This document shows positions 6,075 to 10,145 of a stretch of DNA of 10,145 nt, one piece after another. The stretch comes from Clostridiaceae bacterium (GTDB lineage: Bacteria > Bacillota > Clostridia > Monoglobales > Firm-18). Below the pieces are notes generated by a model, which did not search any database, was not told the origin of the DNA, and worked only from the letters and a program-made list of their open reading frames with translations. Within the stretch, counting starts at the first letter, position 1. Every line of letters starts with the position of its first letter. The stretch covers positions 1 through 10,145 of the forward strand of contig JAAZFB010000119.1 in NCBI GenBank assembly GCA_012511915.1, written 5' to 3'. Both the position numbers and the translations under genes were made by a program.

Positions 6075-8420
6075 TTACACCATCCCAACTAATAAACCTA
6101 TAAATCTTACTAAGAATGCGGCGATCCAGGCAATCAGGAACTGCCAAACCACGACACCTGCTGCCCATTTTACGCCAAGTTCACGGCGGACAGAAGCTAT
6201 GGCGGCTACACACGGCGTGTAAAGCAGGCTGAACACAAGCAGCGATAGTGCTGCGACCGATGTAATTGCCGTTTGCACAGAACCGGCGAACAGAACTTCC
6301 AGCGTGGAAACGACGCTTTCCTTTGCCATGAAACCGCTTATAAGAGAAGTGCATATGCGCCAGTCACCAAGCCCGAGAGGTCTGAACATCGGAACAAGTA
6401 AGCCGGATATTTTGGCGAGCATACTGTTATGAGAATCGCTGACAAAGTTAAAGTGCACATCAAAGCTCTGCAGAAACCAGACTAAAATTGTAGCAATAAG
6501 AATCACAGTAAAAGCTTTATATAAAAAGTCTTTTGCTTTTTCCCAAAGTAGCTGTACCACATTTTTAACACTGGGTAGACGATAGTTTGGCAGTTCCATA
6601 ACAAACGGTACTGCTTTTCCGCGAAACAGAGTGCCCTTGAACAACAGAGTGACCAGAATACCTATAACGATACCGATAATGTACAAGCTGGACATTATCA
6701 ATCCGCCATGACCGGGAAAAAAAGCGCTGACAAAGAAGGTATAAATAGGGAGCTTCGCCGTGCAACTCATAAACGGTGTTAAAAGGATGGTCATTTTGCG
6801 ATCACGTTCGCTTGGTAGCGTCCGCGTTGCCATGATTGCTGGAACCGTGCAGCCGAAGCCTATCAACATCGGAACGATACTGCGCCCTGAAAGACCGATC
6901 TTACGAAGCAGCTTGTCCATGACGAACGCGACACGCGCGATATAGCCGCTGTCTTCCATCAAGGAGAGGAATAAAAACAATGTAACGATAATTGGCAAGA
7001 AACTAAGAACGCTTCCGACTCCGGCAAAAATACCATCGATAATAAGCCCGTGTATCGCGCTGTTGACATTTGCAGCGGTCAATGCCGTGTCTATCACAGC
7101 AGACAACGCGTTGATGCCATTTTCAAGAAGTTCTTGCAGAAATGCACCGATCACATTAAAGGTGAGATAGAAGACCAGAACCATGATGCCGATAAAACAA
7201 GGAATCGCCGTATATTTACCTGTCAGAATACGGTCTATTTTCTCACTGCGGATGCGCTCCTTGCTTTGCTTTGGCTTTACTACGGTTTGTTCACAAAGTT
7301 TTTCAATGAATTCGAAACGCATATCTGCGATGGCAGCACTTCTGTCAAGACCTCGTTCTTCCTCCATTTGTAACACTATATGTTCGAGTGTTTGCGTTTC
7401 ATTCTGATCGAGTGCAAGTTGTTCGATAATCAGTTGATCGCCTTCTATGGCTTTTGTTGCGGCAAATCGGACAGGGATACCCGCACGTTCCGCATGATCT
7501 TCAATCAGGTGTTCGACCGCGTGTATACAGCGGTGAACGGCACCGTTATGATCTTCTTTATAACAGAAATCATTTCTTTTTGGCTTTTCCTGATACCTTG
7601 CAATGTGGATCGCATGTTTTACCAGTTCATCAACGCCTTCATTCTTTGCAGCCGAAATCGGAATAACCGGAACACCCAACGCCGCCTCGAAGCCGTTGAT
7701 ATCGACTGTACCTCCGTTTCCCGTTAATTCGTCCATTACATTCAGTACGACGACCATCGAAATCTCCATTTCAAGAAGCTGCATAGTCAAATACAGATTG
7801 CGCTGAATGTTGGTAACATCAACAATGTTGATAATGGCTTTCGGCTTGTCATTAAGAATAAAATTACGTGATGTAATTTCTTCACTGCTGTACGGAGACA
7901 TAGAATAGATACCCGGCAAATCTGTAACGGAGGTATTGGAGTACCCGCGAATAGGTCCGTCCTTTCGGTCCACCGTAACGCCGGGGAAATTGCCGACGTG
8001 CTGGTTGGAACCGGTGAGAACGTTGAAAAGTGTTGTCTTACCGCTGTTCTGATTTCCAACCAGAGCGAAGGTCAAAAGTGATCCCTCCGGCAGAGGGTTT
8101 CCGTCTTTCTTTGTATGATATTTTCCGTCTTCTCCGAGACCCGGGTGGGGTGAATCCGGAATATCTTTGGCACCGGCATGTTCCCTCGTGCGTTCAGTAA
8201 TCGGTTCAATTTCGATTTGTTCCGCATCAGCAAGACGGAGCGTAAGCTCATAACCGTGAATTTGCAATTCCATAGGGTCGCCCATGGGTGCGAGTTTTAC
8301 CACGGAAACTTCAGTACCTGGAATGACTCCCATATCAAGAAAATGTTGTCTCAGGGCACCTTTTCCACCGACTGTTTTTATGCAAGCACTTTGACCGATT
8401 TTTAATTCATTCAGTGTCAT
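6075..8420 (-). CDS. feoB: FeoA-FeoB fusion, ferrous iron transporter
   Basis: Inner-membrane Fe(II) importer with a cytoplasmic GTPase. Residues 1-75 form a FeoA (SH3-like) domain, normally a separate protein, joined by a charged linker (about 76-112) to FeoB. GTPase motifs are visible: P-loop GNQNSGKT (122-129), switch Thr149 in PGVTV, DLPG (167-170), NVMD (227-230) and ISAAK (255-259). The membrane part starts near 405 and holds the two gate signatures: GFGCTVPAIMATR (521-533, Cys524) and MSCTAKLPIY (551-560, Cys553). At 781 residues it is complete. The P-loop reads GNQNSGKT where many FeoBs have GNPNxGKT. The ATG at 8420 is set by the Shine-Dalgarno AAGGTGG 7 nt upstream. It is followed 1 nt later by the Cys-rich partner gene. 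No Fur-like box was recognised upstream. Confidence 0.96.
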   Translation of the reverse strand: MTLNELKIGQSACIKTVGGKGALRQHFLDMGVIPGTEVSVVKLAPMGDPMELQIHGYELTLRLADAEQIEIEPITERTREHAGAKDIPDSPHPGLGEDGKYHTKKDGNPLPEGSLLTFALVGNQNSGKTTLFNVLTGSNQHVGNFPGVTVDRKDGPIRGYSNTSVTDLPGIYSMSPYSSEEITSRNFILNDKPKAIINIVDVTNIQRNLYLTMQLLEMEISMVVVLNVMDELTGNGGTVDINGFEAALGVPVIPISAAKNEGVDELVKHAIHIARYQEKPKRNDFCYKEDHNGAVHRCIHAVEHLIEDHAERAGIPVRFAATKAIEGDQLIIEQLALDQNETQTLEHIVLQMEEERGLDRSAAIADMRFEFIEKLCEQTVVKPKQSKERIRSEKIDRILTGKYTAIPCFIGIMVLVFYLTFNVIGAFLQELLENGINALSAVIDTALTAANVNSAIHGLIIDGIFAGVGSVLSFLPIIVTLFLFLSLMEDSGYIARVAFVMDKLLRKIGLSGRSIVPMLIGFGCTVPAIMATRTLPSERDRKMTILLTPFMSCTAKLPIYTFFVSAFFPGHGGLIMSSLYIIGIVIGILVTLLFKGTLFRGKAVPFVMELPNYRLPSVKNVVQLLWEKAKDFLYKAFTVILIATILVWFLQSFDVHFNFVSDSHNSMLAKISGLLVPMFRPLGLGDWRICTSLISGFMAKESVVSTLEVLFAGSVQTAITSVAALSLLVFSLLYTPCVAAIASVRRELGVKWAAGVVVWQFLIAWIAAFLVRFIGLLVGMV

Positions 8421-8494
8421 TTACATTCCACCTTATACAATTTTTCTTTGCGTGACGACAAATAGCATCGAATGTTTCTTCACAGAGCTTTTAA

Positions 8495-9040
8495 TCACAG
8501 AGCCTTCTCGACTGCTTTTCTGACGTCTGCCATATCGTCTGTCGGTTCAAATCTGGCTATTACCTTGCCTTCCCGATCAATGAGGAACTTCGTAAAATTC
8601 CAACCGATGTAGGTCTTGGCACCGAATTTTTTGTTGTTCATCTTCGCAAACTTGTTCAGCATCGCGTTCTTTACGCCTTTTCCGAAGCCCTCAAACGGCT
8701 TTTCGCTTGCAAGGAAAGCAAACAGCGGATCGCCACTGTCCCCGTTGACATCGATTTTCGCAAACTGCGGGAATTCCGTCCCGAATTTCAGCGTGCAGAA
8801 ATCGTGAATTTCATCGTCATTACCGGGGGCTTGATTTGCAAACTGATTGGACGGAAAATCAAGGATTTCAAAGCCCTTGTCCCGCAAATCCTTATACATT
8901 GCCTCAAGCGGTTCGTAATGTGGCGTGAATCCGCATCCCGTCGCCGTATTGACGATGAGCAATACCTTTCCCTTGAACTCGGAAAGAGCGACGTCATTTC
9001 CTTTTCTATCCTTTACCGTGAAATCATAAATGGTTTTCAT
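8495..9040 (-). CDS. Glutathione peroxidase-family thiol peroxidase (Cys type)
   Basis: Cytoplasmic peroxidase of 181 residues that reduces hydrogen peroxide or organic hydroperoxides. The peroxidatic Cys36 lies in NTATGCGFTP, encoded by TGC, not a selenocysteine TGA. Partner residues are visible: Gln70 in NQAPG and Trp147-Asn148 in WNFTKF. Cys82 (DFCTLKFG) sits where the resolving Cys of yeast Gpx3/Orp1 lies (Cys36-Cys82). This enzyme is therefore more likely recycled by thioredoxin than by glutathione, which fits Clostridia that lack glutathione. The start at 9040 follows AGGAG, which overlaps the stop codon of the upstream OhrR-like gene, 11 nt away; the two form an operon. The symbol gpx or bsaA would be usual, but the exact subgroup is not certain. 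Confidence 0.93.
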   Translation of the reverse strand: MKTIYDFTVKDRKGNDVALSEFKGKVLLIVNTATGCGFTPHYEPLEAMYKDLRDKGFEILDFPSNQFANQAPGNDDEIHDFCTLKFGTEFPQFAKIDVNGDSGDPLFAFLASEKPFEGFGKGVKNAMLNKFAKMNNKKFGAKTYIGWNFTKFLIDREGKVIARFEPTDDMADVRKAVEKAL

Positions 9041-9051
9041 TGAGCATTCTC

Positions 9052-9489
9052 CTATTCTTTTTCTGCATCAAGCATTTTATACAGGATTTTATAAAGCAGC
9101 GCTGCTTCCTCCGCTGTCAGATTGACTTCTTTTGCCATACATTCCGGCACGCAGAGTGCATTGTCTTTCAGATCTTCGCCTACTTTGGTGAGCGTAATAA
9201 TCAAATTGCGCTCATCGTCTTTGTTTTTGTCTTTCGTAATATACCCTTTTTCCTCCAGCTTTTTGAGAAGAGGAGTAACTGTGTTGGATTTCAGGCATAG
9301 CGCTTCACAAAGGAATTTTTCGTTGACCTGCTTTTCTTCCCACAGCACCATCATCACGATGTACTGGGTGTATGTTAAATCGATTTTATCCAGCAGCGGT
9401 TTATACTTTCTGGTAATCATATTGGATACGGCATACAGTGGGAAACAAATCTGATTTTTCAATCGAAGAGTTGCATATTTGTCGTTCAT
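9052..9489 (-). CDS. OhrR-like MarR-family peroxide-sensing repressor
   Basis: A 145-residue winged-helix regulator. The N-terminus LKNQICFPLYAVSNMITRKY closely follows the OhrR pattern, and Cys15 occupies the position of the reactive Cys15 of Bacillus subtilis OhrR. In that protein oxidation by organic hydroperoxide releases DNA. The winged helix spans roughly residues 35-105, with the recognition helix near KSNTVTPLLKKLE and the wing near KDDERN. Further cysteines at 61, 65, 113 and 117 suggest a two-Cys mechanism like Xanthomonas OhrR, whose second Cys lies in the C-terminal helix. It is first in the operon with the peroxidase. The start at 9489 follows GGAGG. Two palindromes flanking its start of transcription (9510-9521 and 9531-9556) are the probable binding sites, giving self-repression relieved by peroxide. 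Confidence 0.92.
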   Translation of the reverse strand: MNDKYATLRLKNQICFPLYAVSNMITRKYKPLLDKIDLTYTQYIVMMVLWEEKQVNEKFLCEALCLKSNTVTPLLKKLEEKGYITKDKNKDDERNLIITLTKVGEDLKDNALCVPECMAKEVNLTAEEAALLYKILYKMLDAEKE

Positions 9490-9504
9490 TCTGTAGCCTC
9501 CAAA

Positions 9505-9526
9505 ATTATATCGCGTGCGATTTATT
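9505..9526. promoter_or_regulatory. Operator O1, second weaker site in the leader
   Basis: The core ATCG-CGTG-CGAT (9510-9521) repeats the O2 core ATCG-CGTA-CGAT, with imperfect outer arms. It lies about 20 bp downstream of O2, near the expected transcription start and upstream of the Shine-Dalgarno. The centre-to-centre spacing of about 28 bp would put the two sites on roughly similar faces of the helix, allowing two dimers to bind side by side. Confidence 0.6.
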
Positions 9527-9530
9527 TTTT

Positions 9531-9556
9531 ATATTATATCGCGTACGATATAATAT
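9531..9556. promoter_or_regulatory. Operator O2 for the OhrR-like repressor
   Basis: ATATTATATCG (9531-9541) and CGATATAATAT (9546-9556) are perfect 11-bp arms around CGTA. The size and position, filling the space between the -35 and -10, are typical for a MarR-family repressor site. Confidence 0.75.
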
Positions 9557-9561
9557 GTCAA
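9533..9561 (-). promoter_or_regulatory. Consensus sigma-A promoter of the ohrR-like/peroxidase operon
   Basis: On the minus strand TTGACA (9561-9556), exactly 17 nt, then TATAAT (9538-9533): both hexamers and the spacing are perfect consensus. Such a strong promoter implies that control is by repression. The operator at 9531-9556 fills the spacer and covers the -10. Confidence 0.9.
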
Positions 9562-9664
9562 TAGTAAAATTGTGAATTTTTTTTATTTTTCTTGAATACC
9601 AGAAATCTTATTTCCCTATATTGCGTTATGTTTAGTATAAGTGTATAACAACGAATTGTGTTTT

Positions 9665-9722
9665 GTTTTTTGAGTTTTTGTGATGTTTTTTTGAGTTTTT
9701 TGTGTTTTTTTGAGTTTTTTGT
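9665..9722. repeat. T-rich tandem repeat, about 19 bp x 3
   Basis: Two identical 19-bp units, GTTTTTTTGAGTTTTTTGT (9685-9703 and 9704-9722), follow a diverged 20-bp unit (9665-9684) with the same T-GAG-T core. It lies in the spacer between the divergent OhrR-like and YbaN-like genes, just upstream of the latter's promoter. The T-tracts recur about every ten bases, which can curve DNA or act as an UP-like element. Slippage during replication is the likely origin. Confidence 0.75.
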
Positions 9723-9730
9723 GTTTCCTG

Positions 9731-9758
9731 TTGAAAAAAAATATTTGTATGATATAAT
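9731..9758 (+). promoter_or_regulatory. Extended -10 promoter of the YbaN-like gene
   Basis: TTGAAA (9731-9736), a 16-nt spacer and TATAAT (9753-9758), with TG one base ahead of the -10 (TGATATAAT). Transcription would start near 9765, about 34 nt before the coding start. An A/T-rich tract lies directly upstream. Confidence 0.75.
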
Positions 9759-9798
9759 AGTAATAAGTCCTATTAACAAAAATAAGCGTGGTGATGAG

Positions 9799-10145
9799 TT
9801 GCATCTGAAAACAATTTTACTTACAGCAATTGGGTTTGTATTTCTGGGGTTAGGCGCAATTGGTATATTGTTGCCTGTCTGGCCGACAACCCCTTTTGTT
9901 TTAGTTTCTGTCGCATGTTTTTCTTCAGCGCCTCGCATTAAAGCCCGTATTGTGAAAATTACATTTTTCAGGGAGCATATCGAAAACTACGAACATAGAA
10001 CGGGTCTATCACGTAAAACTGTCAGCCATAGTATGATTTGGTTATGGGGAATGCTGCTTCTTTCTATGGCAATCATTCGAACCTTTTGGATAATAATACT
10101 TCTTCTCGTTGTCGGTGTTGCTGTTACAACCCACATCCTTTGGAT
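9799..10145 (+). CDS. YbaN/DUF454-family inner-membrane protein, partial
   Basis: The reading frame is open to the right edge (115 codons) and cut there. The N-terminal part, after HLKTILL, has a hydrophobic segment with LGLGAIGILLPVWPTTPF, the hallmark LG-x-x-G-x-x-LP-x-x-PTTPF of DUF454. A Cys (VACFSSAPR) follows at the usual place, then FREHIENYEHRTGLSRKT and two more hydrophobic segments. The function of the family is not established. The start is taken as TTG at 9799: no in-frame ATG or GTG lies between the promoter and the conserved region, and GGTGAT precedes it, though only 3 nt away. The nearby ATG at 9794 is in another frame and stops after four codons. It has its own promoter and is divergent from the peroxidase operon. 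Confidence 0.85.
   Translation, partial: MHLKTILLTAIGFVFLGLGAIGILLPVWPTTPFVLVSVACFSSAPRIKARIVKITFFREHIENYEHRTGLSRKTVSHSMIWLWGMLLLSMAIIRTFWIIILLLVVGVAVTTHILW

Noticed and set aside
8432..8461. Possible feoB promoter TTGTCG-18-TATAAG
   Set aside because: Transcription would start only a few bases before the ATG and exclude the strong AAGGTGG ribosome site. feoB is more likely read from further upstream, possibly through the peroxidase operon.

Overview
The window reads as a chromosomal segment from a low-to-moderate-GC, probably anaerobic Firmicute of the class Clostridia. Supporting this are AT-rich intergenic DNA with sigma-A-type promoters, strong Shine-Dalgarno sequences, a FeoB-associated Cys-rich membrane protein behind a FeoA-FeoB fusion, and a long CoA-disulfide-reductase/rhodanese/TusA/DsrE fusion. 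The taxon is an inference; no rRNA or marker gene is present.

Layout, left to right. (1) 1-91, minus: start of an HxlR-family regulator, cut by the window edge. (2) 92-498: a 407-bp divergent intergenic region with a promoter for the regulator, a promoter facing copA, one copy of a 70-bp repeat, and a long inverted repeat in the copA leader. (3) 499-3006, plus: CopA-type Cu(I)-exporting P1B ATPase. (4) 3007-3145: convergent spacer with two hairpins, one a probable intrinsic terminator. (5) 3146-5566, minus: 806-residue four-domain sulfur/thiol redox fusion protein. (6) 5567-5926: intergenic region holding the second copy of the 70-bp repeat plus a 15-bp hairpin. (7) 5927-6073 and 6075-8420, minus: the feo ferrous-iron uptake operon, made of a FeoA-FeoB fusion and a 48-residue Cys-rich membrane protein. 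(8) 8495-9040 and 9052-9489, minus: a thiol peroxidase of the glutathione peroxidase family and an OhrR-like MarR regulator in one operon, behind a consensus promoter with two matching palindromic operators. (9) 9562-9798: AT-rich divergent spacer with a T-rich tandem repeat and a strong extended -10 promoter. (10) 9799 to the window end, plus: a YbaN/DUF454 membrane protein, truncated by the edge.

The genes share a metal and thiol-redox theme: copper export, ferrous iron import, peroxide removal under a peroxide-sensing repressor, and disulfide/persulfide handling. There is no phage, transposase, CRISPR array, tRNA or rRNA. The least explained item is the 70-bp repeat, present 5.4 kb apart in front of two different genes. 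It carries two nested palindromes and a conserved promoter-like pair of hexamers that points at hxlR in one place and at the CoA-disulfide reductase gene in the other.
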